Shown: positions 16,669 to 26,084 of the stretch, piece by piece
Numbering within the stretch: the stretch's first letter is position 1
Layout: each line of letters begins with the position of its first letter
DNA from: Antarcticimicrobium luteum
GTDB lineage: Bacteria > Pseudomonadota > Alphaproteobacteria > Rhodobacterales > Rhodobacteraceae
DNA: 64,000 nt
Reading direction: 5' to 3'
Assembly: GCF_004358185.1 (NCBI RefSeq)
Contig: NZ_SMUV01000072.1
Coordinates: forward strand, 62,001 to 126,000
Notes under the pieces: generated by a model
Databases searched by the model: none
What the model saw: only the letters and a program-made list of their open reading frames with translations
Told to the model about the DNA's origin: nothing
Position numbers and translations under genes: made by a program

Positions 16669-18189
16669 TCAGCTGTCGCCAGGATGCTCCGACACGGTTC
16701 CGATATGCGCGATCAGATAAAACGACACCTCGGTACCTTCGCCCTCGACGCTGCGCAGCTCGATCGAGCCGCCGTGTTCCTCGACGATGGAACGCGCGAT
16801 GGCCAGACCGACGCCCGCGCCATCCGAGCGGCGAGTATCGGACGAATCCGCCTGGGTGAAAGGCGTGAACATCTGCGGCAGGAAATGTTTCGGGATGCCG
16901 ACGCCGGTGTCGATAACCCGGACCGAGACCCGGGCACCGTCCCGGTGGGCATGAACCGTGACCTCGCCGCCATCGTGGGAGAACTTTACCGCATTCGACA
17001 GCAGGATGCCGAACACCTTGGACAAGCCCACGACATCGGCTTTGACATGAAGCAGGTCGTCGGCGACCTGCACCCTGACCTGCACCCCCTTCGCGGGCTT
17101 GTAGGACGCGATATCCGAAACGGCAGCCTCGATTACCCGGCAAAGGTCGACCGTCGCCAGGTTGGATGTCATCCGACCGGTGGCGATCCGCTCCATGTCC
17201 AGCAGGTTCTCGATCAATCCCTCAAGGCGCGCGGTATTCTTCAGTCCCATTTCCGCCAGTTGCCCGGCCTGCTCGGGTGTCTTGCGCTGCACCCCGGTCT
17301 TGATCAGGCCAAATGCGCCCTTGATCGCGGTCAGCGGCGTGCGCAGCTCGTGGCTGACATTGGCGACAAACTGCTGTTTGGCGACCTCGGCCTGCTTGCG
17401 CTGGCTGATATTGCGCACATGGGCCAGGAACCGCGGGTTTTCGTCGGCCGGGCGGATCAATTGTATCGTCACCTCTACCGGGGTGGTGCGGCCGTCACGG
17501 CGCATTTGCTCGGCCTCGAAGGTGGTCCATTTGCGCCCCCCCGAGATGAGTGGCGCCAGCCGATCGCAAAGTGCCTGTTCCGAAACACCGTGGAGCATCT
17601 TGAACGAGGTCAGATTGGTCATCGTGCTGCCCAGTGACCGCAACCGGATCCGCCCGCTTCGGTTCACGTAGAACACCTTCAGCGTGTCGGGCCAGAACAG
17701 GTAAATCTCATCCTTGATGAGATCGAAGGACATCTGCCTCTGCAACTGCGCCTCGGCCTGCTTGACGTCGGTGATATCCGTATGGATGGACAGGAATTTT
17801 TCCGGCCGGCCGCTGGGCGAGAAAAAAGGCACCACCGTCGCCTTGACCCAATAGGGTTCGCCGTTCTTGCGGATGTGCTTGATCTCTCCGCTCCAGGTCT
17901 TGCCACTGGAGATCGTCGCCCAAAGCGCGTCATAGAACGCCTGCGGATGCTCTTCCGACCGCAGGATGCGGTGGGTCTGGCCGATCAACTCGTCCTTCGC
18001 ATAGCCGCTGATCTCGGCGAAGAGATCGTTTACATAGATGATTTTCTCATCGGCATCCGCAACGCTGACCAGCGCATGTTGATCCAGCGCATAGGCAAGA
18101 AAGCTTTCCCCGGCCCCGACGCCCGCCGACCGCCGAATGATCGTCGGGAAGAGAGTAGCCAAGTCCGGGTCGACCATCCTGCCAGTCAT
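16669..18189 (-). CDS. Soluble PAS-domain sensor histidine kinase
   Basis: A 506-residue kinase with no evident membrane segment. An N-terminal PAS/PAC domain (about residues 32-150; YVNDLFAEISGYAKDELIG and PYWVKATVVPFF) is followed by a second PAS-like region (about 155-265). The HisKA H-box FVANVSHELRTPLTAI has H280, and the HATPase has N399 (LLSNAVKFSHDGG), DTGVGIP at 427-433 and GAGVGLAIAR at 457-466. ATG 18189 follows AAGGAG at 7 bases. PAS sensors often detect redox, oxygen or light, but no cofactor ligand can be named here; the first PAS lacks the LOV GRNCRFLQ cysteine motif. There is no response regulator next to it, so it is an orphan whose partner is unknown. Confidence 0.9.
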   Translation of the reverse strand: MTGRMVDPDLATLFPTIIRRSAGVGAGESFLAYALDQHALVSVADADEKIIYVNDLFAEISGYAKDELIGQTHRILRSEEHPQAFYDALWATISSGKTWSGEIKHIRKNGEPYWVKATVVPFFSPSGRPEKFLSIHTDITDVKQAEAQLQRQMSFDLIKDEIYLFWPDTLKVFYVNRSGRIRLRSLGSTMTNLTSFKMLHGVSEQALCDRLAPLISGGRKWTTFEAEQMRRDGRTTPVEVTIQLIRPADENPRFLAHVRNISQRKQAEVAKQQFVANVSHELRTPLTAIKGAFGLIKTGVQRKTPEQAGQLAEMGLKNTARLEGLIENLLDMERIATGRMTSNLATVDLCRVIEAAVSDIASYKPAKGVQVRVQVADDLLHVKADVVGLSKVFGILLSNAVKFSHDGGEVTVHAHRDGARVSVRVIDTGVGIPKHFLPQMFTPFTQADSSDTRRSDGAGVGLAIARSIVEEHGGSIELRSVEGEGTEVSFYLIAHIGTVSEHPGDS

Positions 18190-18252
18190 AACGTGCTCCT
18201 TGCTGCCGCCCCAAATCTTGGAGGGAGGATATTCTTTTTCTTGCCCGCTACT

Positions 18253-18283
18253 ACTATAGGTTGCTATTGAAACTATAAGTCAA
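18253..18283 (-). promoter_or_regulatory. Candidate promoter of the PAS kinase gene
   Basis: In an AT-rich patch of the spacer, TTGACT (18283-18278) and TATAGT (18258-18253) lie on the minus strand with a 19-base spacing, slightly longer than ideal. The start codon is about 64 bases downstream. The rest of the spacer up to 18470 shows no gene. Confidence 0.38.
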
Positions 18284-18470
18284 CATTTAATTGAACTTGA
18301 AAACACGCGTCTCCGCATGGACTCTCTGCATGACAGGCAACGCCCGAAGGACGCCCGCCAACCCCAAAAGCCCTAATTTTCTGCGGAAAAATCGCCACTG
18401 ATCACATGCGCCGAACCAGCACGCATCCTGAATCTGGCATACGTGCAGGCTCCGAATCAACCCCATATGT

Positions 18471-19676
18471 TCAGATGGCCGCTATACCATCTTGAAACAC
18501 CACGCCAACCTCGGCGCGCAGGATTCGTGCAATCAGGGCGCAATCGGCAGGACTGAAGGTCAGCGGCACCCGCATGTCCAGAATCGCCGCCAGGATGCGA
18601 TCGGTTCGCGGCATCGGCTCGCAGGGGGCATAGCGCCAGCTGTCATAGCGCGAGGTGAACCCCTGCGGCTCGGCCGCACCGAACCATTTCAGCTCGACCC
18701 CGCGCGCGGCACAGCGTTGCAGAACCGCTTCGATCTTCTGCTCCGGCCAGTCGAGCAGCAGAACCTGAAATGACGATCCGACATAGGTTTCCGTCTCTGG
18801 CCGCTCGATCACGGTCAAACCGGGTGTGCCGCGCAGCCCGGCCTCAAGGACCCTGTAGCGGTCGTTCCAGCGCCGCACCTGGGCGTCGAGGTCGCGCAGT
18901 TGTGGGCGCAGGATCGCGGCGCGCAGATTGTCCATCCGCCCCGATATGTTGGGGGTGTCATATTTGACCCGCTCGAACACCTCCGGACCCGGCGCGGCCA
19001 GATGGCGTTCATAAAGCATGTAGGATCCCGACAGGATAATCGCGCGCGCCGCGATCTCTTCGTCGTCGGTCACCAGCAGCCCGCCTTCGCCGGAGTTCAC
19101 ATGTTTGTAAGTCTGGCAGGAATAGCAGCCCACCGCGCCATGCCGCCCGGACGGCACCCCGTTCCAGGCCGCGCCCATGGTATGCGCGCAATCCTCTATC
19201 ACTGTGATGCCGGCGGCATCGCAGATCTGCATCAGCCGGTCCATGTCGCAGATATGCCCGCGCATATGGCTGAGCAGCAGCACCCTGGCCTGCCCTGCTT
19301 TGGCCGCCAGATCGTCGAGGTCGAGGGTGAGCGCCTCGGTCACGCCCACGAAGACCGGCCGCGCCCCGATCGAGGCGATGGCGCCGGGCACCGGGGCCAG
19401 CGTGAAGGCGTTCGACAGCACCGGATCGCCCGGTTTCACCCCCGCCGCCCGCAGCGCGGTGGACAGCGCATAACCGCCCGAGGTCACCGCCAGGCAATAT
19501 TTCGCCCCGACCTGCGCGGCGAACTCCTGCTCCAGCAGCGCGGCCTCGCCCAGCTCGCCCGGGGCCAGGTTGTAGCGGTGCAGGCGCCCATGGCGCAGAA
19601 CCGCCAGCGCCGCCTCGATCCCGGCCTCGGGGATCGGCTCCTGCTGGGTGAAACTGCCTGTGAAGATCTCGGTCAT
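18471..19676 (-). CDS. DegT/DnrJ/EryC1/StrS-type PLP aminotransferase
   Basis: A 401-residue fold-type I PLP enzyme of the sugar-aminotransferase family. TSGGYALSTALRAAGVKPGD binds the cofactor phosphate; the aspartate in VIEDCAHTMGA (D162) contacts the pyridine nitrogen. K191 in CYSCQTYKHVNSGEGG is the expected Schiff-base lysine. Family members aminate nucleotide-linked keto sugars for polysaccharide or antibiotic synthesis, but related clades use other keto substrates. No sugar-nucleotide genes are nearby, so the substrate cannot be told. It stands alone between the PAS kinase and a divergent MmgE/PrpD gene. Confidence 0.86.
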   Translation of the reverse strand: MTEIFTGSFTQQEPIPEAGIEAALAVLRHGRLHRYNLAPGELGEAALLEQEFAAQVGAKYCLAVTSGGYALSTALRAAGVKPGDPVLSNAFTLAPVPGAIASIGARPVFVGVTEALTLDLDDLAAKAGQARVLLLSHMRGHICDMDRLMQICDAAGITVIEDCAHTMGAAWNGVPSGRHGAVGCYSCQTYKHVNSGEGGLLVTDDEEIAARAIILSGSYMLYERHLAAPGPEVFERVKYDTPNISGRMDNLRAAILRPQLRDLDAQVRRWNDRYRVLEAGLRGTPGLTVIERPETETYVGSSFQVLLLDWPEQKIEAVLQRCAARGVELKWFGAAEPQGFTSRYDSWRYAPCEPMPRTDRILAAILDMRVPLTFSPADCALIARILRAEVGVVFQDGIAAI

Positions 19677-19989
19677 GCGGCGTTTGTGCGGCGCGGATCG
19701 GGGACGGTCAAGAGCGGGCGGTCAGAATTCACAAAGGTGAAATGCGATGGGAGGGACGAGCAAAAATCATATCCGCGCCGGTGCCCGTGGAAACGCCATT
19801 CATTCCATCCCGCCCGGACGCGGGGCTGTCGCCCCCTCCGGCCTCAAACGGGCCACGGCAGGTTTGCACGACGGCCTCCGGCCCCGGGCCGGGCACGATC
19901 CTTCTGGTCCGCCTTTCATTGGACCGAACATGCAATTTCATGTCGCAAACGGAACAGCCGCCCCCTGCCCCCGCGCTCAGGCTGGCCGC
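19677..19989. other. Non-coding divergent spacer
   Basis: The 313 bases between the DegT-type gene (minus) and the MmgE/PrpD gene (plus) contain no convincing gene or strong promoter. The one item seen is a short inverted repeat ACATG-N6-CATGT at 19928-19943. Open frames here have no recognisable domains. Confidence 0.5.
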
Positions 19990-21294
19990 ATGACACCGCT
20001 CGAGCTTATCCACGGCCTGCACTGGTCAGATCTGCCGCCACCCGTTCAGGCGCGGGCCGAATTGGTCCTGCTCGACCTGATCGGCATCGCCGCCGGCGGC
20101 CACGGCACCCGCCTCAGCCACATCATCCGCGACCATGCCGCCGAAATGTTCGGCGGCAGCGCGCCGATGCTGTTCGATCATCGCCGCGCCAGCCCGCCCG
20201 GCGTTGCGCTGGCAGGCGGCATGATGATCGACTCGCTTGACGGCCATGACGGCTACAACCCTTCCAAGGGGCATATCGGCTGCGCGCTGTTCCCCGCCGC
20301 GCTGACGCTGGCACACCGGACCGGCGCCCCCGGGGCGGCGTTCCTCGCCACCCTGGTCATGGGCTATGAATTCGGCGCCCGCGCCGCCGAGGCGCTGCAC
20401 GGCACGGCCGCGGATTTCCACACCTCGGGAAGCTGGGGCGCGGTGACGGCGGCGGCGGCCGCCGCCCGCCTGCTGAAGCTTGACCGCGAAACCACGCGCC
20501 ACGCCCTCGGCATCGCCGAATACCACGGCCCGCGCAGCCAGATGATGCGCTGCATCGACCACCCGACCATGGTCAAGGACGGCTCTGGCTGGGGGTCGAT
20601 GGCCGGCGTTTCCGCCGCGCTGCTGTCGCAGAAGGGGTTCACCGGCGCCCCTGCGGTGACGGTGGAAGACGCGCCCGAACACTGGGCCGATCTGGGCGAC
20701 CGCTGGGCGATCCTGGAGCAGTATTTCAAACCCTACCCGGTCTGCCGCTGGGCCCATGCGCCGGTCGAAGCCGTGCTCGCCCTGCGCCGCGCCCATGACC
20801 TCGGCCCCGACCAGGTCGAGCGGATCGAGATCGAAACCTTTCACGAAGCCGTCCGCCTGGCGGTGAAAGAGCCGAAGCTCTCCGACGAGGCGCAATATTC
20901 CACCTCCTATCCCGCAGCGCTGGCGATGGTGCATGGCGGGATCCGGGCCGAGCATCTCGCCGACGATGCCCTGACCGATCCCGAGGTGATGCGTCTTTCG
21001 CGTTCGATGGTGCTGCGCGAATCCGACTTCGCCAATGCGGAATTTCCGCTGCGCCGCTTCGCCCGGGTCACGCTGGTGCTGCGCGGCGGGCGCGACGTGC
21101 ATAGCGGCTGGGTCACCCCGCGCTGGGATCACACCGACCCGCCCAGCTCAGAGGAGCTGCGCGCGAAATATCACGACCTGGCCGACCCGGTGCTGGGCAG
21201 GTCCCGGGCCGATGCGATCGAAGATGCGCTTTCAACGTTGCCGAAAACCGGCCTCGCCCCGCTGACCGATCAGCTGTTCGCGCCGATCAGCTGA
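19990..21294 (+). CDS. MmgE/PrpD family protein (2-methylcitrate dehydratase-like)
   Basis: A 434-residue protein of the MmgE/PrpD fold. The N-terminal helical domain starts with PLELIHGLHWSDLPPPVQAR, and SLDGHDGYNPSKGHIGCALF carries the conserved aspartate and histidines of the active-site region. GYEFGARAAEAL and FKPYPVCRWAHAPVEA are typical further on. Family members dehydrate 2-methylcitrate or decarboxylate cis-aconitate-like acids, and many have unknown substrates. ATG 19990 is chosen because the alignment with relatives begins there; an in-frame ATG at 19930 is possible. No other methylcitrate-cycle genes are nearby, so a propionate role is not supported by context. Its 3' end overlaps the convergent gph gene by 25 bases. 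Confidence 0.85.
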   Translation: MTPLELIHGLHWSDLPPPVQARAELVLLDLIGIAAGGHGTRLSHIIRDHAAEMFGGSAPMLFDHRRASPPGVALAGGMMIDSLDGHDGYNPSKGHIGCALFPAALTLAHRTGAPGAAFLATLVMGYEFGARAAEALHGTAADFHTSGSWGAVTAAAAAARLLKLDRETTRHALGIAEYHGPRSQMMRCIDHPTMVKDGSGWGSMAGVSAALLSQKGFTGAPAVTVEDAPEHWADLGDRWAILEQYFKPYPVCRWAHAPVEAVLALRRAHDLGPDQVERIEIETFHEAVRLAVKEPKLSDEAQYSTSYPAALAMVHGGIRAEHLADDALTDPEVMRLSRSMVLRESDFANAEFPLRRFARVTLVLRGGRDVHSGWVTPRWDHTDPPSSEELRAKYHDLADPVLGRSRADAIEDALSTLPKTGLAPLTDQLFAPIS

Positions 21295-21941
21295 ACCACC
21301 AGCGCCGGCAGATCCTCATAGCGTTCCAGCAGCGCCTCGGGTGCCAGCGCCGCCATATCCGCACCGGAGGGGCCGAAGGTGACCAGCACGGAGGGAACGC
21401 CGGCGGCCTTGGCGGTGTTGCGGTCGGTGTCGGAATCGCCCACCAGCAGCGTCTTCGCCGGATCGCCGCCCGCCCGCCGCGCGGCCTCGCGCAGGGGTTC
21501 GGGGTCGGGCTTGCGTACCGGCAGCGTATCGGCGCCGACAAGCGAGGCAAAGGCATCGCGCACCCCGAGGCGGCTGAGCAACAGATCGGCCAACCCCTCG
21601 GGCTTGTTGGTGCAGACACCGACGCCGTAACCGGAGGCGCTCAGCGCCGCCACCGCCTCCATCGCGCCGGGATAGAGCACCGTGCGGCGGTCGATATCCT
21701 CGGCATAGGCCTCCAGCAGCACCGGATAATAGGCCTCGACCACCTCCGGATCAAAGCGGCCCAGCCGCTCCAGCCCGACGCGCAGCATCCGCTTGCCGCC
21801 GCGCAGCGCAACGCCCTGATCGACGCCGGGGTCGAGCACGTCGCCCACCCCCATCTGCCGGAAACAGGTATTCGCTGCCGCGAGCAGATCGCCGGACGTA
21901 TCGGCCAGCGTTCCGTCGAGATCGAAAATCACACTGCGCAT
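21270..21941 (-). CDS. gph: HAD-family phosphatase, phosphoglycolate phosphatase-like
   Basis: A 223-residue haloacid-dehalogenase hydrolase with all four motifs: the nucleophile loop FDLDGTLADTSGDLL (D7/D9 region), the Thr/Asn motif CTNKPEG, the lysine motif VRKPDPEPL and the acidic motif LVGDSDTDRNTAKAAG. Length and cap-domain layout match Gph, which removes 2-phosphoglycolate, but substrate specificity in this family cannot be fixed by sequence reading. It is convergent with the MmgE/PrpD gene, sharing 25 bases, and divergent from glmU. The symbol is therefore tentative. Confidence 0.82.
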   Translation of the reverse strand: MRSVIFDLDGTLADTSGDLLAAANTCFRQMGVGDVLDPGVDQGVALRGGKRMLRVGLERLGRFDPEVVEAYYPVLLEAYAEDIDRRTVLYPGAMEAVAALSASGYGVGVCTNKPEGLADLLLSRLGVRDAFASLVGADTLPVRKPDPEPLREAARRAGGDPAKTLLVGDSDTDRNTAKAAGVPSVLVTFGPSGADMAALAPEALLERYEDLPALVVQLIGANS

Positions 21942-22071
21942 TGCTCGCCCCCTCTCGGCATGTATCCGCCCATCCGTGTTGCAGCCCGCAACCTAGTTTG
22001 ATCGCGCTAACGGTTGCGCCGGCATCCGCAGCGGATAAAACGGAGCCGAGCAAAAGACAAAGAGAAAACGC

Positions 22072-23427
22072 ATGCGCACAGCCCTTGTCATCCTGGCCGC
22101 CGGAAAAGGCACCAGGATGAAATCCGACCTGCCCAAGGTTCTTCACCCGATCGGCCAGGCGCCGATGCTGGCCCATGCGATGCAGAGCGGCGCCGCCGTC
22201 GACCCGGAGCGCACGGTCATCGTGGCCGGACATGGCGCCGATCAGGTCGCCGCCGCCGTGGCCGAGATCGACGAGACCGCGCAGGTGGTGATCCAGCAGG
22301 AACAGCTTGGCACCGCCCATGCGGTCGACCAGGCCCGCGAGGCGCTGGCTGGGTTCGACGGCGATGTGGTCGTGCTCTATGGCGATACCCCCTTCATCCG
22401 GCCCGAAACGCTGGAGCGGATGGTCGCGGCGCGTCAGACCCACGATCTGGTCATCCTTGGTTTTGAGGCCGCAGATCCGGCCCGCTACGGCCGGTTGGTG
22501 ATGGCGGGCGACCGGCTGGAGCGGATCGTCGAATTCAAGGACGCCACAGAGCAAGAGCGCGCGATAACCTTTTGCAACAGTGGGATTCTGGCCGGCGATG
22601 CCGCCACTCTGTTCGGCCTGATCGCGCAGGTCGAAAACAACAACGCCTCGCAGGAATATTATCTCACCGATGTGGTCGAACTGGCCCGCGCCAACGGCCT
22701 TGCGGTCACCGCCATCGCCTGCAGCGAGGAGGAGACGCTGGGCATCAACTCCCGGGCCGATCTGGCCGCTGCAGAGGCCGTGTTCCAGGCCCGCGCCCGC
22801 GCCGATCTGCTGGAAATCGGGGTCACCATGACCGCGCCGGACACTGTTCATCTGGCCCTGGACACCGTGATCGGCCGCGACGCGCTGATCGAGCCGAACG
22901 TGGTCTTCGGCCCCGGGGTAACGGTGGAATCCGGCGCCACGATCCGCGCCTTTTCGCATCTGGAGGGCTGCCATGTCAGCCGCGGCGCGGTGGTCGGCCC
23001 CTATGCCCGGCTGCGCCCCGGCGCGGAACTGGCCGAAGATGCCCGCGTCGGAAATTTCGTCGAGATCAAGAATGCCGAGATCGCCGAAGGCGCCAAGATC
23101 AATCACCTGAGCTATATTGGCGATGCCACGGTCGGCGCCGGCAGCAACATCGGCGCCGGCACTATCACCTGCAACTATGACGGGGTGATGAAGCACCGCA
23201 CCGAGATCGGCGCCCGCGCCTTCATCGGATCGAACACCATGCTGGTCGCCCCGGTTTCGGTGGGCGACGGGGCGATGACGGCCAGCGGTTCGGTCATCAC
23301 CCGCAACGTCGAGGCCGACGCGCTCGCCGTGGCCCGCGCAAGCCAGGAGAACAAGCCGGGCCGCGCCCGCAAATTGTTCGAAATGTTAAGGGCGCGAAAG
23401 GAACGACGCGCCAGAGAGGCGGAATAA
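22072..23427 (+). CDS. glmU: Bifunctional GlmU: glucosamine-1-P acetyltransferase / GlcNAc-1-P uridylyltransferase
   Basis: Makes UDP-GlcNAc, the precursor of peptidoglycan and LPS. The 451 residues divide into an N-terminal uridylyltransferase domain with LAAGKGTRMKSDLPKVLHPI (residues 7-26) and YGDTPFI. A C-terminal left-handed beta-helix of hexapeptide repeats follows, containing NFVEIKNAEI, NHLSYIGDATVG and NIGAGTITCNYDG of the acetyltransferase. Its stop codon overlaps the glmS start as TAATG, so the two enzymes of amino-sugar supply are co-translated. All expected motifs are present and length is standard. Confidence 0.97.
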   Translation: MRTALVILAAGKGTRMKSDLPKVLHPIGQAPMLAHAMQSGAAVDPERTVIVAGHGADQVAAAVAEIDETAQVVIQQEQLGTAHAVDQAREALAGFDGDVVVLYGDTPFIRPETLERMVAARQTHDLVILGFEAADPARYGRLVMAGDRLERIVEFKDATEQERAITFCNSGILAGDAATLFGLIAQVENNNASQEYYLTDVVELARANGLAVTAIACSEEETLGINSRADLAAAEAVFQARARADLLEIGVTMTAPDTVHLALDTVIGRDALIEPNVVFGPGVTVESGATIRAFSHLEGCHVSRGAVVGPYARLRPGAELAEDARVGNFVEIKNAEIAEGAKINHLSYIGDATVGAGSNIGAGTITCNYDGVMKHRTEIGARAFIGSNTMLVAPVSVGDGAMTASGSVITRNVEADALAVARASQENKPGRARKLFEMLRARKERRAREAE

Positions 23428-25250
23428 TGTGCGGAATTGTCGGGGTACTGGGCCGGCACGAGGCCGCGCCGATCCTGGTCGAGGCGCTGAAGCGGCTGGA
23501 GTATCGCGGCTATGACAGTGCCGGGATCGCCACCGTCAATGCCGGTGTGCTGGATCGCCGCCGGGCTGTGGGCAAGCTGGTCAATCTGAGCGATCTGCTG
23601 GTGCATCAGCCGCTGGCGGGTAAATCCGGCATCGGCCATACCCGCTGGGCCACCCACGGCGCGCCGACGGTGAACAACGCCCACCCGCACCGGGCCGGGG
23701 CTGTGGCGGTGGTTCACAACGGCATCATAGAGAATTTTCGCGACCTGCGCGCCGAACTGGCCGAGGATGGCATCGGCTTTCAGACCGACACCGATACCGA
23801 AACCGTGGCGCTGATGGCCGAGCGGTTCCTGAAGCTGGGGGAAACCCCGGTCGACGCGGCGATGAAGACCATCGACCGGCTCGAAGGGGCCTTTGCGCTG
23901 GCCTTTCTCTTTGATGGCGAGGACGATCTGATCATCGCCGCGCGCAAGGGCTCTCCGCTGGCGATCGGACATGGCGACGGCGAGATGTACGTGGGCTCCG
24001 ACGCCATCGCACTGGCGCCGCTGACCGACCGCATCACCTATCTCGAAGAGGGCGACCGCGCCGTCGTCACCCGCACCTCGCTGGAGATCCGCGATGCCAA
24101 CGGCGCGCTGGCCAACCGCCCAGTCAAGACCGTCCGCGTCGATACCGCCCGGGTGGACAAGGCCGGACACCGGCACTTCATGGCCAAGGAGATCGCCGAA
24201 CAGCCCGCCGTTCTGGCCGAGGCGATCCGCCACTACCTGCCCGCCGACGAGGACGCCGTGCGCCTGCCTGGCGCAGGGCTCGATTTCTCCGGGGTCCAGC
24301 GGCTGACACTGGTGGCCTGCGGCACCGCCTATTACGCCTGCCTGACGGCGAAATACTGGTTCGAGAAACTCGCCCGCATCCCGGTCGAGGTCGATATCGC
24401 CAGCGAGTTCCGCTATCGCGAACCGCCGCTGCCGGCGGGCACCGTGGCGCTGTTCGTCAGCCAGTCGGGGGAAACCGCCGATACGCTGGCGGCGCTGCGT
24501 TATTGCAGGGGCAAGGCCGATCGCATCGTCTCGGTGGTCAATGTCCCCGAAAGCTCGATCGCACGGGAAAGCGATCTGGCGTTGCCGATCCATGCCGGCG
24601 TCGAGATCGGCGTCGCCTCGACCAAGGCGTTCACCTGCCAGCTCGCCGTGTTGCTGATCCTGGCGCTGAAGGCGGCCGCCGACCGGGGCGAGATGACCCC
24701 CGAGGCACTGTCCGATCACATCTCGGCGCTGCGCGGTCTGCCGCATCTGATGAACACGGCGCTGGAGGCCGATGACGAGATCCGCGACGCGGCTCAACAG
24801 CTCAGCAGCGCCCGCGACGTGCTGTTCCTGGGCCGTGGCCTGATGTTCCCCCTCGCCCTTGAGGGCGCGCTTAAACTCAAGGAAATCAGCTACATCCACG
24901 CCGAAGCTTATGCATCTGGAGAACTCAAGCACGGCCCCATCGCGCTGATCGATTCCATGATGCCGGTGGTGGTGATGGCGCCAAAGGACGCGCTGTTCGA
25001 CAAGACGGTTTCGAACATGCAGGAGGTGATGGCGCGCGAAGGCAAGGTGATGCTGATCTCCAACCCCGCCGGTCTGGCTGCGGCGGGCGACGGCGTCTGG
25101 CTCTCCATCGCGATGCCCGATGTGCAGGACGCGGTCGCGCCGATCCTCTATGCGGTGCCGGCCCAGCTGTTGGCCTATCACACCGCCGTCGCCAAGGGGA
25201 CCGATGTGGACCAGCCCCGCAACCTCGCCAAATCGGTGACGGTCGAATAG
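23427..25250 (+). CDS. glmS: Glucosamine-6-phosphate synthase (isomerising, glutamine-hydrolysing)
   Basis: Converts fructose-6-phosphate and glutamine to glucosamine-6-phosphate, the committed step of hexosamine synthesis. The 607-residue protein begins MCGIVGVLG, exposing the catalytic cysteine (C2) of the glutaminase domain. Two SIS sugar-isomerase domains follow, marked by VACGTAYYACLTAKYW and VSQSGETADTLAALR. KEISYIHAEAYASGELKHGP and the C-terminal NLAKSVTVE are also typical. It overlaps glmU by one base. There is no sign of a glmS ribozyme in the spacer, as expected outside Gram-positives. Confidence 0.97.
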   Translation: MCGIVGVLGRHEAAPILVEALKRLEYRGYDSAGIATVNAGVLDRRRAVGKLVNLSDLLVHQPLAGKSGIGHTRWATHGAPTVNNAHPHRAGAVAVVHNGIIENFRDLRAELAEDGIGFQTDTDTETVALMAERFLKLGETPVDAAMKTIDRLEGAFALAFLFDGEDDLIIAARKGSPLAIGHGDGEMYVGSDAIALAPLTDRITYLEEGDRAVVTRTSLEIRDANGALANRPVKTVRVDTARVDKAGHRHFMAKEIAEQPAVLAEAIRHYLPADEDAVRLPGAGLDFSGVQRLTLVACGTAYYACLTAKYWFEKLARIPVEVDIASEFRYREPPLPAGTVALFVSQSGETADTLAALRYCRGKADRIVSVVNVPESSIARESDLALPIHAGVEIGVASTKAFTCQLAVLLILALKAAADRGEMTPEALSDHISALRGLPHLMNTALEADDEIRDAAQQLSSARDVLFLGRGLMFPLALEGALKLKEISYIHAEAYASGELKHGPIALIDSMMPVVVMAPKDALFDKTVSNMQEVMAREGKVMLISNPAGLAAAGDGVWLSIAMPDVQDAVAPILYAVPAQLLAYHTAVAKGTDVDQPRNLAKSVTVE

Positions 25251-25376
25251 GAGGCATGGGATGATCAGGCGATATGGCACCGGGCAGCCGGGCCTGCATG
25301 GCCCCTCGCGGGCGGCGCGAACCGGGGACTTTTGGGGCCGGATCGTACAGCCGGGTCCGCCCGCAGGATCCCCGAC

Positions 25377-26084
25377 ATGACGCCGGACGAGGCCCTGGCC
25401 GAGTTGAAGGCGCATATCGAGCCGGGCCGCGCCGGGCAGATGGCCGCCTATCACAAGCAGAACCGCGAGGTTCTGGGCATCCCGAACCCGGCCACCAACG
25501 ATCTGACCAGGACCTGGCGGCAGAGCCTGACGGTCGAGGAGCGTGTGGCGCTGGCCGACGCGCTTTGGCAGAGCGATATTTTCGAGGCCCGTCTGGCGGC
25601 GGCGAAACTCCTGACCCAGGCGCGGATCCGGCCCGATGACGCGGTCTGGGCACTGATCAAACGCTGGCTGCCGGATTTCGACAGCTGGGCGATCGCCGAT
25701 CACGCCTGCATGGCGGCGCAGAAACGGCTGGTGGCCGAACCCGGCCGTCTGGACGAGGTGGAGGGCTGGACCCGGTCCGATCACATGTGGACCCGCCGCG
25801 CGGCACTGGTGGCCACCCTGCCCTGGACCAAGCAGAACCACCCCAAGCCCGCCGAACTGGAGGCGCGCGACCGCATCCTCGGCTGGGCCGCGAGTTACGT
25901 GCCCGACCGGAATTGGTTCATCCAGAAGGCCATCGCGTGGTGGCTGCGCGATCTGAGCAAGCATGACCCGGACCGCGTGCGCGCCTTTCTGGCCGAACAT
26001 GGGGCGGCGATGAAACCCTTTGCCCGCAAAGAGGCCGGAAAATTCCTGCCCAAGGACCGGCCCGGCGATCAGCCGCCTGCGTAG
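25377..26084 (+). CDS. AlkD-like DNA alkylation repair protein
   Basis: A 235-residue all-helical HEAT-repeat-like protein of the AlkD family, which excises bulky or positively charged alkylated bases such as N7-methylguanine. Candidate active-site residues match the known pattern: W104 and D108 in [11 protein letters not shown] correspond in spacing to the Trp and catalytic Asp of characterised AlkD, and MWTRRAALV supplies the DNA-contacting arginine. ATG 25377 gives a plausible start; the upstream in-frame ATG at 25332 overlaps a GC-rich spacer. The gene follows glmS by 126 bases and its end overlaps the convergent lipoprotein gene by 16 bases. Activity is inferred from family and residues. 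Confidence 0.82.
   Translation: MTPDEALAELKAHIEPGRAGQMAAYHKQNREVLGIPNPATNDLTRTWRQSLTVEERVALADALWQSDIFEARLAAAKLLTQARIRPDDAVWALIKRWLPDFDSWAIADHACMAAQKRLVAEPGRLDEVEGWTRSDHMWTRRAALVATLPWTKQNHPKPAELEARDRILGWAASYVPDRNWFIQKAIAWWLRDLSKHDPDRVRAFLAEHGAAMKPFARKEAGKFLPKDRPGDQPPA

Noticed and set aside
19742-19993. Small open frames in the spacer before the MmgE/PrpD gene.
   Set aside because: No signal peptide, domain, ribosome binding site or coding-like composition distinct from the spacer.
25251-25376. glmS-type ribozyme or riboswitch near glmS.
   Set aside because: glmS is preceded immediately by glmU with a one-base overlap, and nothing in the spacer after it resembles a known riboswitch.
23175-26000. 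A 941-codon open frame on the minus strand opposite glmU, glmS and the AlkD-like gene.
   Set aside because: It lies entirely antisense to well-supported genes; at this GC content the complementary frame of high-GC coding sequence stays open by chance. Its translation has no recognisable domain.
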